From positions 1 through 64,000 of the forward strand of contig CAJAUM010000138.1 in NCBI GenBank assembly GCA_903945175.1: a stretch of 64,000 nt of DNA, in the 5' to 3' direction. Under the pieces are notes generated by a model. That model saw only the letters and a list, made by a program, of their open reading frames with translations. It searched no databases and was not told where the DNA came from. This document shows, piece by piece, positions 43,428 through 50,936 of the stretch. The stretch is from an uncultured Bacteroidales bacterium (GTDB lineage: Bacteria > Bacteroidota > Bacteroidia > Bacteroidales > FEN-979). The stretch's first letter is position 1, and each line of letters starts with the position of its first letter. Position numbers and translations under genes: made by a program.

Positions 43428-46400
43428 ATGCCTCGAAAAAAGATATTCCTCCTGCTGGTTTTCCTTCTGCCCCTTGCTGTTTGGGCAGGATTACCGCATA
43501 AGAATACCTCCGTCCTTGCCGCCGGCCGTTGGTTTAAACTGGCCGTTAGCGAAACAGGTATTCATCAGATAACCTTCAGCGACCTCAATGCCCTGGGCAT
43601 CGACCCCGCCACCATCGAGGTTGAAAAGATTAGACTCTATGGAAATGGGTCAGGCATGCTCCCTGAAATAAATTCCAGCCCCCGTATTGATGATCTGAGG
43701 GAAATTGCCATCCAGGTTGAAGATGGCGGCGATGGCCATCTCGATGCCTCTGATTACATCCTGTTCTATGGCGAAGGCGCCGATCAGGGAAGTTTCGAGC
43801 CGATAACCCGCTTTTTTGTGCACCAGCGCAACCTTTACTCCGATACCACCTACTATTTTCTTAATTTCGACCAGGGTCCCGGAAAACGGGTTCAACCCTT
43901 GCAGCCCCCATCCGGAGCCACAACGACCTTTTCAAAACGTTTCGACGATTTTCTCCTCCACGAACTTGATCAGCGGAACCTGCTCCGCTCAGGACGAGAG
44001 TGGTATGGCGAGGTGTTTGACAATACCAAAAACGCATGGGACTTCCCCTTCTATGTTCCCTACATCGACTCAGTTTTGCCGGTGAGGGTCCGGTGGTATG
44101 TCGCCGCAAAATGTGAAGTTCCCAGTTATTTCATCCTGTCGCAGAATGGATTGAAAATCGATTCATTGAAAGTTGATTCTTCCGACCCTGCAGATAATAA
44201 CCGAATGGGACGATCAAAATACAAACTGTCAACCATCCAAAAACCCAAAACGGATCAATCGCTTACCCTTACTTACAATATGCCGACCTCAAATGCAATG
44301 GGCTGGCTGAATTATTTGGAATTGAGCTTTTCACGACACCTGAACTGGGTTAAATCGCAAATGAGATTCAGGGATGCCACATCTGTCGGTTCCGGAAAAA
44401 TTACGGAATTTGAGATGAAAAATGCAACCGCACAGGTGAAGGTGTGGGATGTAACCAACCCGTCATCGATCGGCTTACTTGCAACCACCCTGTTAAACGA
44501 CAAGCTCAAATTTAAACGGGAAACCGACACGCTGCGTGAATTAATCGCATTCGACGGCTCTTTTTACTATCCGGTACGGGTGGTCGGGGAGGTGCAAAAT
44601 CAGAACCTTCACGCCAGGGAACCCGCCACCTTGATCATCGTGACCCATCCCTTATTTAACTCTCAGGCTGAATATCTGGCATCGTTTCATAAGGATCACA
44701 ATGGAATTTCAACACAGGTGGTTTTAACCGACCAGATTTTTAATGAGTTTGCATGCGGACAAAGCGATCCCACCGCCATCCGCGATTACATGAAATTGTT
44801 GTACGACAGGGGATCTGCAGAAACCCGGCCGAAATACCTCCTGCTGCTTGGTGATGGCTCTTACGACCCCAAAAACCGGGTGCCGGGAAATAACAACCTG
44901 ATTCCGACGTTTCAATCGGTCGAATCGCTCACCGCCATGGCCTCCTACGTCACCGACGACTATTTTGGCATCATGGCCGATAATTCAGGAATGGAAGCCA
45001 ATGGCATCATCGATATCGGAATAGGCAGGTTGCCTGTTTCAAATATTAAGGAAGCCAGTATCATGGTGGATAAGATCATACGTTATTCATCAAAAAACTA
45101 TCCTGTGCGATCAGAGTGGCGCAATACGATCACCTTTGTTGCCGATGACGAAAATGGCAATATGCACCTCAACCAGGCCGAAGAGGTTACCGCCATTGTC
45201 GCAAAAAAGTACCCCTTGTTTAATGTGGACAAAATCTATTTTGATGCATATAAATTGCAGGAGATCCCCGGAGGAAGCCGCTTTCCCGATGCCAACGCAG
45301 CGCTCAACGAGGCGGTTGAAAAGGGTTCGCTCATCATTAATTATACAGGACACGGCGGCGAAACCGGCTGGAGCTTTGAAAAGGTCCTGACAACAGCCGA
45401 TATTGAGCGCTGGAAAAATGCAGATAAACTGCCGGTATTTGTTACAGCAACCTGTGAATTCAGCAGGTTCGATAACCCCGAGCGTTTTACCGCCGGGGAG
45501 ATGACCATCCTGCACCCCGACGGCGGGGCCATCGCACTCTACTCAACATCGCGTCTCGCCTTTGCAGGAGAGAATATCAAACTTGACACCAGCTTCTTTC
45601 ATCACCTCATGGACCGCGATGAACAGGGTGAATATGTAAAAATGGGCGACCTGATCAGGATTTCAAAGAATAACAACAACAACAAAACCTCACTGCGCAA
45701 TTTTGTGCTCCTTGGCGATCCGGCTCAGAGCATCGCTTTTTCCAACAACAAGGTCAGAACTACCGCAATCAACAGTCAGCCGGTCGACAATACAGTAACG
45801 GTCGAAGGACTTTCAACTGTCACTGTCAATGGGATCATCGAAGATGGCGCCGGCGAAAAAATTTCTTCGTTCAATGGCGTGGTGAACTGCAAGGTGTTTG
45901 ACAAGCCGGTGACCTATACCACCTTGGGAAATCTCCCTCCAACAGCCTCCTATCCTCAGAATTTTAAAGTACAGAACAGCCTGCTCTTTAAAGGAGATGT
46001 TCCGGTGAGTTCGGGGGATTTTCAGTTTTCCTTTACAGTGCCAAAAAGTATCGCATTGCAGTTCGGAAACGGAAAATTGAGTTACTATGCCTATAGCGAT
46101 GACAACGACGCAGTTGGATATTCACAACAGATGATCATCGGAGGCCGGGATAATACCATCGACCCAGGGAACCAAGGGCCCGACATTCGTTTGTATATGG
46201 ATACCCGCAATTTTATTGCCGGAGGAAAAACAGGAAATACCCCTATGTTGTTAGCCGATCTTTTCGACACCAACGGAATCAACAGCCTCGGGCTCGGAAT
46301 TGGTCACGAAATTGAAATGGTGCTTGATCAGGATCGGGCGCATTCGGTGGTTCTGAACGACTTTTTTAAGGCGGCCTTTAATTCTCCTTCCCGCGGCAGC

Positions 46401-46838
46401 ATTGCGTTTCAGCTTCCGGAACTTACAGTTGGCTCACATACCCTGACCCTGAAGGCGTTCGATATGTTCGACAACTCTTCGGAGAAAACAATCTCCTTCT
46501 ATGTTACCGGCTATCCGCCGCTGACGGTTAAAAATGTGGTGAATGCCCCAAATCCCATGTCCGACTGGACCAGTTTTCTTTTTCAGCCGCAGCAATCTTA
46601 CGGGGGTTCCATGGAGGTTCAGATCCGCATTTATAACCTGAATGGCATCCTGGTTCGGACCCTCTCATCCAATTACAATGAATCATTGATCTCCTCGGTC
46701 ATGCCACCCTTGTCATGGGATGGAACCGATGCAAACGGTAAAAAACTAAACAATGGGATCTATCCCTATAAAATTATCTTCAGAGGCAAGAACGGGGCAT
46801 ACAATGAAACAAGCCAGAAACTTGTGATTTTGAGATAG
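43428..46838 (+). CDS. T9SS sortase PorU paralogue, second copy (short form)
   Basis: 1136 residues from ATG 43428 (ATG 43419 is also possible). It is clearly related to the first copy along its length: LAAGRWFKLAVSETGIHQITF, IRLYGNGSGMLPE, DASDYILFYGEG, the His in YTGHGGETGW (about residue 642), the Cys in TATCEFSRFDNPE (about residue 676), and the VVNAPNPMSDWTSF to KIIFRGKNGAY end domain. It has no counterpart of the first copy's N-terminal 150 residues, and its signal peptide leads directly into the first shared segment. Because the catalytic pair is kept it may be an active sortase with another cargo or an earlier-acting form. It may instead be a cargo-specific duplicate. Confidence 0.88.
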   Translation: MPRKKIFLLLVFLLPLAVWAGLPHKNTSVLAAGRWFKLAVSETGIHQITFSDLNALGIDPATIEVEKIRLYGNGSGMLPEINSSPRIDDLREIAIQVEDGGDGHLDASDYILFYGEGADQGSFEPITRFFVHQRNLYSDTTYYFLNFDQGPGKRVQPLQPPSGATTTFSKRFDDFLLHELDQRNLLRSGREWYGEVFDNTKNAWDFPFYVPYIDSVLPVRVRWYVAAKCEVPSYFILSQNGLKIDSLKVDSSDPADNNRMGRSKYKLSTIQKPKTDQSLTLTYNMPTSNAMGWLNYLELSFSRHLNWVKSQMRFRDATSVGSGKITEFEMKNATAQVKVWDVTNPSSIGLLATTLLNDKLKFKRETDTLRELIAFDGSFYYPVRVVGEVQNQNLHAREPATLIIVTHPLFNSQAEYLASFHKDHNGISTQVVLTDQIFNEFACGQSDPTAIRDYMKLLYDRGSAETRPKYLLLLGDGSYDPKNRVPGNNNLIPTFQSVESLTAMASYVTDDYFGIMADNSGMEANGIIDIGIGRLPVSNIKEASIMVDKIIRYSSKNYPVRSEWRNTITFVADDENGNMHLNQAEEVTAIVAKKYPLFNVDKIYFDAYKLQEIPGGSRFPDANAALNEAVEKGSLIINYTGHGGETGWSFEKVLTTADIERWKNADKLPVFVTATCEFSRFDNPERFTAGEMTILHPDGGAIALYSTSRLAFAGENIKLDTSFFHHLMDRDEQGEYVKMGDLIRISKNNNNNKTSLRNFVLLGDPAQSIAFSNNKVRTTAINSQPVDNTVTVEGLSTVTVNGIIEDGAGEKISSFNGVVNCKVFDKPVTYTTLGNLPPTASYPQNFKVQNSLLFKGDVPVSSGDFQFSFTVPKSIALQFGNGKLSYYAYSDDNDAVGYSQQMIIGGRDNTIDPGNQGPDIRLYMDTRNFIAGGKTGNTPMLLADLFDTNGINSLGLGIGHEIEMVLDQDRAHSVVLNDFFKAAFNSPSRGSIAFQLPELTVGSHTLTLKAFDMFDNSSEKTISFYVTGYPPLTVKNVVNAPNPMSDWTSFLFQPQQSYGGSMEVQIRIYNLNGILVRTLSSNYNESLISSVMPPLSWDGTDANGKKLNNGIYPYKIIFRGKNGAYNETSQKLVILR

Positions 46839-46942
46839 ATGTCGCATGAATCTCCTCAAAATTCCTGATGAAACAATAACTGAAATGGAATCGCGTTATT
46901 TTTCCTGCATTATCATAGTTGATCATATAATTATATTTTAAT

Positions 46943-48154
46943 ATGAAGATCCGGTTAATTTTACTTTTTTTCTTTGCGCTGATGATTACCAGAACCTTTG
47001 CACAACTTCCTCCGGAGCCTACCGACGGATCGCGTGTGATCTCTACAGCCGTGCCTTTTTTGACGATCTCTCCGGATGCCCGTTCAGGGGGTATGGGTGA
47101 TGTGGGCGTCTCTTCTAGTCCCGACGCCTATTCCATGTTTTGGAATCCTGCAAAATATGCCTTTAGCGATAAAGCGTTTGGATTTGGAATCGGGTATGTG
47201 CCCTGGCTGCGCGGACTGGTCAATGATATTGGACTGGCCTCTGTGGTCGGTTTTGGTAAAATAGGTGATAAACAGGCCATTGCAGCATCACTTCGCTTCT
47301 TTTCCATGGGCGCAGTGATGTTTACGAATGATGTAGGACAGGAGCTGGGTGAAGTAAAGCCCAACGAGTGGACCATTGATGCAACCTATGCACGGAAGTT
47401 TTCAAGGGAGTTTTCAGGTGCGGTCGCCGCCCGGTTTATCTACTCAAACCTGGTGCCGGTAAATTATGGACCTGTTGACGTCAGGCCCGGAACATCGATT
47501 GCCGCGGATGTCGCTTTGTATTATCACCATGAAATGGAGATCAAGGGGCTTTCAAATGCATCCATCGATTTCGGGCTCAACATCTCCAACATCGGTGCAA
47601 AAATGTCGTACAGCAGCTCCTCTATCGTACGCGACTTTATTCCGACCACCCTGCGTTTTGGCCCCTCCTTTACCATGGATATCGATGATTACAACCGCGT
47701 AAGCATAGCGGTCGACTTTGCAAAGCTGCTGGTGCCTACTCCCCCCGTCTACTATAATGATTCAACCGGATCCGACGGGAAAAAGGTGATTCAGGCAGGA
47801 TATGATCCCGATGTATCCGTAGTGAAAGGAATGATCCAGTCATTTTATGATGCGCCTTATGGTTTTAAGGAAGAGATCCAGGAGATCAACCTGGCTGTGG
47901 CAGCTGAATATTGGTACAATAAGCTGTTTTCGATCCGCGCCGGATATTTTTATGAATCGAAATACAAGGGGAACCGCCAGTTCTTTACATTGGGAGCCGG
48001 TTTGCGGTACAATGTGTTTGGACTTGATTTCTCCTACCTGATTCCCATTCAGCAGAACAACCCGCTGCAAAATACCCTGCAGTTTACCCTGCTGTTCAAT
48101 TTCGACAACGCCAAAAAGGGAGTCGCCGAAAAAGAGGCCGCCGGAGCAAACTAA
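46943..48154 (+). CDS. porV: T9SS outer membrane protein PorV
   Basis: 403 residues. Signal peptide to about residue 20 (TFAQ), then the family opening with AVPFLTISPDARSGGMGDVGVSSSPD and SMFWNPAKYAF. The rest is a FadL-like 14-strand barrel pattern ending FNFDNAKKG. PorV shuttles cargo from the translocon to PorU. It lies 104 bases after the second porU in the same direction. Its stop is followed by a GCTGCCTC array. Confidence 0.93.
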   Translation: MKIRLILLFFFALMITRTFAQLPPEPTDGSRVISTAVPFLTISPDARSGGMGDVGVSSSPDAYSMFWNPAKYAFSDKAFGFGIGYVPWLRGLVNDIGLASVVGFGKIGDKQAIAASLRFFSMGAVMFTNDVGQELGEVKPNEWTIDATYARKFSREFSGAVAARFIYSNLVPVNYGPVDVRPGTSIAADVALYYHHEMEIKGLSNASIDFGLNISNIGAKMSYSSSSIVRDFIPTTLRFGPSFTMDIDDYNRVSIAVDFAKLLVPTPPVYYNDSTGSDGKKVIQAGYDPDVSVVKGMIQSFYDAPYGFKEEIQEINLAVAAEYWYNKLFSIRAGYFYESKYKGNRQFFTLGAGLRYNVFGLDFSYLIPIQQNNPLQNTLQFTLLFNFDNAKKGVAEKEAAGAN

Positions 48155-48156
48155 AT

Positions 48157-48237
48157 TCGCTGCTTCGCTGCTTTGCTGCCTCGCTGCCTCGCTGCCTCGC
48201 TATTCGATGCCCATACCTCGCTAGTTCGCCACCTTGC
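48157..48237 (+). repeat. Tandem octamer array, GCTGCCTC type
   Basis: Units TCGCTGCT, TCGCTGCT, TTGCTGCC, TCGCTGCC repeated, then degenerate copies. It fills the gap between porV and ispF. A similar GCTGCC family was not found elsewhere in the window. Confidence 0.85.
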
Positions 48238-48242
48238 AACCT

Positions 48243-48722
48243 ATGATGAAAATCGGTTTCGGCTTCGACACCCATAAGTTAGAAGATAACCGCCAACTCT
48301 GGCTCGGCGGAATCCTTATTCCCCATCCCAAAGGATCTGTCGGTCATTCGGATGCCGATGTATTGATTCATGCCATCATCGATGCCCTGTTGGGCGCCGC
48401 CGGTCTCCCCGACATCGGGAACCAGTTCCCCGATACAGCGGAAGAATTTAAGGGAATCGACAGTAAAGTACTTCTTGCCCGCACCATGGAAATGATTCAA
48501 AACAAAGGATTTTCCATCGGAAATATTGATTCTGTCATCGTGCTGCAGCGTCCGAAAATCAGCAGCCACATTCCGGAAATGATCAAAACCCTCTCCGGAA
48601 TATTGAAAATAGGAGAGGAGCAACTCTCGATCAAAGCCAAGACCAGCGAAAATCTCGGCTTTATCGGCCGCGAAGAAGGAGTCTCAGCTTATGCAACTGT
48701 CCTCCTTGAAAAATCCTCCTGA
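48243..48722 (+). CDS. ispF: 2-C-methyl-D-erythritol 2,4-cyclodiphosphate synthase
   Basis: 159 residues. Metal-binding DxH seen in GFGFDTHKL near residue 10 (MKIGFGFDTH start, ATG at 48243 or 48246). GHSDADVLIHAIIDALLGAAGLPDIGNQFPD follows, with the conserved GHSDADV motif and HA. IGREEGVSAYATVLL closes the protein. It cyclises CDP-ME phosphate in the MEP isoprenoid route. The gene stands between porV and a GTCACC/GTTACC array. Confidence 0.94.
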   Translation: MMKIGFGFDTHKLEDNRQLWLGGILIPHPKGSVGHSDADVLIHAIIDALLGAAGLPDIGNQFPDTAEEFKGIDSKVLLARTMEMIQNKGFSIGNIDSVIVLQRPKISSHIPEMIKTLSGILKIGEEQLSIKAKTSENLGFIGREEGVSAYATVLLEKSS

Positions 48723-48729
48723 AACTATT

Positions 48730-48772
48730 CACCCTGTCACCTTGTCACCCTGTTACCCTGTTACCCTGTTAC
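48730..48772 (+). repeat. Tandem octamer array, CTGTCACC/CTGTTACC type
   Basis: Five units (ACCCTGTC, ACCTTGTC, ACCCTGTT three times), starting 7 bases after the ispF stop. The family matches the 162-200 array. Confidence 0.92.
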
Positions 48773-48794
48773 TTGATTTCTTTATTCCCTTTCT

Positions 48795-48826
48795 TTTGGT
48801 AGTGTGAAATATTCTTCCTACTTTTG
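48795..48826 (+). promoter_or_regulatory. Promoter of the rpsF-rpsR-rplI operon
   Basis: TTTG (48795-48798), 20-base spacer, TACTTTTG (48819-48826). This is a full match to the Bacteroidota sigma-ABfr consensus, 43 bases before the rpsF ATG. Confidence 0.85.
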
Positions 48827-48869
48827 CAGTCCTTTTTAAAAATCATAAATCAATTAAAATCAACGAGAA

Positions 48870-49223
48870 ATGTTAAAACAGTACGAAACCGTTTTCATTA
48901 TGACTCCCGTTTTGTCTGATGAACAGATGAAGGAAGCGGTAGAAAAGTATCAGAAATTCCTCGTCAGCAAAGGTGCTGAGATAGTTCACGAGGATCATTG
49001 GGGGTTGCGAAAGCTCGCCTATCCCATCCAGAAAAAATCGACCGGGTTTTATCACCTGATTGAATTCAAAGCGGAGCCTACCCTGATCCGCGAATGGGAA
49101 GTGACCTTTAAACGCGATGAGCGGATCCTCCGCTTTTTAACGGTAGTTTTTGACAAGCACATGCTCGCCTACAGCGAAAAGAAGCGCAACAAGTCAAAGG
49201 CTGCGAAGGAAGTAAAAGAGTAG
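48870..49223 (+). CDS. rpsF: 30S ribosomal protein S6
   Basis: 117 residues with the S6 sequence: YETVFIMTPVLSDEQMKEAVEKY, HWGLRKLAYPIQKKSTGFYHLIEF and FKRDERILRFL. First gene of the conserved S6-S18-L9 operon, with a lysine-rich tail typical of Bacteroidota S6. Confidence 0.97.
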   Translation: MLKQYETVFIMTPVLSDEQMKEAVEKYQKFLVSKGAEIVHEDHWGLRKLAYPIQKKSTGFYHLIEFKAEPTLIREWEVTFKRDERILRFLTVVFDKHMLAYSEKKRNKSKAAKEVKE

Positions 49224-49247
49224 TAACCACCCAAAATCAGTTAGATC

Positions 49248-49520
49248 ATGGCAACACAACAACAAGGTGAAATAAAGTATCTGACCCCGATTGCGGTCGA
49301 TACCAAGAGAAAAAAATATTGCCGCTTCAAAAAGAGCGGTATCAAATACATCGATTACAAAGACGCTGATTTTTTGCTCAAATTCGTCAATGAACAGGGC
49401 AAATTGCTTCCCCGCCGTATTACCGGTACATCTACCAAATACCAGCGGAAAGTGGCACAGGCAGTTAAACGGGCCCGGCACATTGCCTTGATGCCCTATG
49501 TTGGAGACTTATTAAAATAA
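49248..49520 (+). CDS. rpsR: 30S ribosomal protein S18
   Basis: 90 residues. The segments [50 protein letters not shown] are diagnostic. It follows S6 by 24 bases and precedes L9 by 12 bases. Confidence 0.97.
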   Translation: MATQQQGEIKYLTPIAVDTKRKKYCRFKKSGIKYIDYKDADFLLKFVNEQGKLLPRRITGTSTKYQRKVAQAVKRARHIALMPYVGDLLK

Positions 49521-49532
49521 GGAGGCGGAACC

Positions 49533-49982
49533 ATGGAAGTAATTTTAAAACAAGACGTCCTTAACCTGGGCTATACGAACGAAAAGGTAAACGTAAAGCC
49601 CGGTTATGCCAGGAATTATCTGATTCCCCAGGGCTTCGCCATTCTCGCCACCGAATCCAACAAAAAGATTTTGGCCGAGACCCTGAAGCAAAAAGCGCAC
49701 AAAGAATCAAAAATCCGTAAATCTGCCGAAGATCTTTCCGAAGGATTGAAAAATCTGACAGTAAGAATCGGTGCAAAAGCCGCCGAAAGTGGAAAAATCT
49801 TCGGATCGGTGAATGCCATCCAGATCGCCCAGGCGCTTAAAGAGCAGTTCGACTTTGAGGTGGACCGCAAAAAGATCCATGTCGACCACGAACACATCAA
49901 AGAATTGGGTACCTACAAAGCAAAGATTCACCTGCACAAGGATGTTCAGGTTGAAATTAACTTTGAAGTTTTTGCCGAGTAG
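49533..49982 (+). CDS. rplI: 50S ribosomal protein L9
   Basis: 149 residues. The N-terminus MEVILKQDVLNLGYTNEKVNVKPGYARNYLIPQGFA is typical of L9, with the C-terminal KIFGSVNAIQIAQAL domain. Ends the operon, followed by a strong hairpin. Confidence 0.97.
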   Translation: MEVILKQDVLNLGYTNEKVNVKPGYARNYLIPQGFAILATESNKKILAETLKQKAHKESKIRKSAEDLSEGLKNLTVRIGAKAAESGKIFGSVNAIQIAQALKEQFDFEVDRKKIHVDHEHIKELGTYKAKIHLHKDVQVEINFEVFAE

Positions 49983-50044
49983 TCAGGTATTTACTGATTG
50001 GTCAGGTATCTGCTGAACAGTCATACTGAAAAATTCGTAATTTT

Positions 50045-50077
50045 ATCCCGGGATCCTGACGATTCCGGGATTTTTTT
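50045..50077 (+). terminator. Terminator of the S6-S18-L9 operon
   Basis: An 11-bp stem (ATCCCGGGATC with GATTCCGGGAT, one G-T pair), 5-base loop and 7 Ts. The next gene's ATG starts at the base after the T run. Confidence 0.92.
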
Positions 50078-50923
50078 ATGCTGTCGCAAAATCAACTCAA
50101 ACATATCTCCGCCCTCAAGGTAAAAAAGTACCGCGAGGAGTTCAGTCAATTCATCGCCGAAGGCCACAAGCTGGTGATGGATCTGATCAACAGCGAATTC
50201 AGCATTGCCGGCATCTATGCCTCGGCCGACTGGATCGTTACAAATCTTTCTGTGATCAGGGAAAAGGATATTCCCGTTTTTGAAACGTTACCCCGCGAAA
50301 TGGAACGGATCTCAGCCCTCTCCACCCCAAGCCCCGTCCTCGCCGTCGTAAAAATCCCTGCAGAACAATCTTCACATCCCCAAATCCCCACATCCTCAAA
50401 TTCCCAAATCCCCAAATCTTCACATTTTCAAATCCCCACATCTTCACATCCCCAAATCCCCAAATTATTTTTAGCCCTCGACGACATCCGCGATCCCGGA
50501 AACCTCGGAACCATCATCCGCATCGCCGACTGGTTTGGCATGGCCACCGTGCTCTGCTCCGAAAATTGTGTCGATCTCTATAACCCGAAGGTCGTTCAGG
50601 CAACCATGGGCTCCATTGCCCGTGTCAGCGTGATCCGTTGCAACCTTGCCGAAACCCTTGCCACCCTGTCAGAGTCTTCTGGCGGTTTTCCTGTTTATGG
50701 TGCACTGCTGGAAGGAGAATCCATCTTTTCACAAACGCTTACCGACCATGGAATCATCCTGATCGGCAACGAATCCCGCGGAATTTCGCCTGAATTGATC
50801 CCGTTTATCACCCAAAAGATTTTTATTCCCTCGTTCGGCAGTTCCGAATTGGGCAAGGCCGAATCACTCAATGCCTCCATCGCTACCGCCATCATCTGCG
50901 CCGAATTCCGGAAAAAAACCTGA
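50078..50923 (+). CDS. SpoU/TrmH family RNA methyltransferase with repeat-derived linker
   Basis: 281 residues. N-terminal substrate-binding domain (about 1-95: MLSQNQLKHISALKVKKYREEF with AEGHKLV), then a linker, then the SpoU knot domain: ALDDIRDPGNLGTIIRIADWFG (motif 1), GIILIGNESRGISPEL (motif 2) and ELGKAESLNASIATAII (motif 3). The methyl donor is S-adenosylmethionine and the target is 2'-OH of an rRNA or tRNA ribose. Residues about 98-129 are four 8-residue repeats (SSHPQIPT, SSNSQIPK, SSHFQIPT, SSHPQIPK) encoded by an octamer array of the GGGGATTT family on the reverse strand (50371-50463). The start ATG follows the terminator T run directly. Confidence 0.9.
   Translation: MLSQNQLKHISALKVKKYREEFSQFIAEGHKLVMDLINSEFSIAGIYASADWIVTNLSVIREKDIPVFETLPREMERISALSTPSPVLAVVKIPAEQSSHPQIPTSSNSQIPKSSHFQIPTSSHPQIPKLFLALDDIRDPGNLGTIIRIADWFGMATVLCSENCVDLYNPKVVQATMGSIARVSVIRCNLAETLATLSESSGGFPVYGALLEGESIFSQTLTDHGIILIGNESRGISPELIPFITQKIFIPSFGSSELGKAESLNASIATAIICAEFRKKT
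50371..50463 (+). repeat. Octamer array inside the SpoU methyltransferase gene
   Basis: About 11 units of CCCAAATC/CCCACATC/CTCAAATT/TTCACATT. The frame stays open. Three units of 8 bases make 8 codons, which produces the SxxPQIPx octapeptide repeats. It is the reverse complement of the 4281-4414 family. Confidence 0.93.
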
Positions 50924-50936
50924 AAATTAGTTATCA

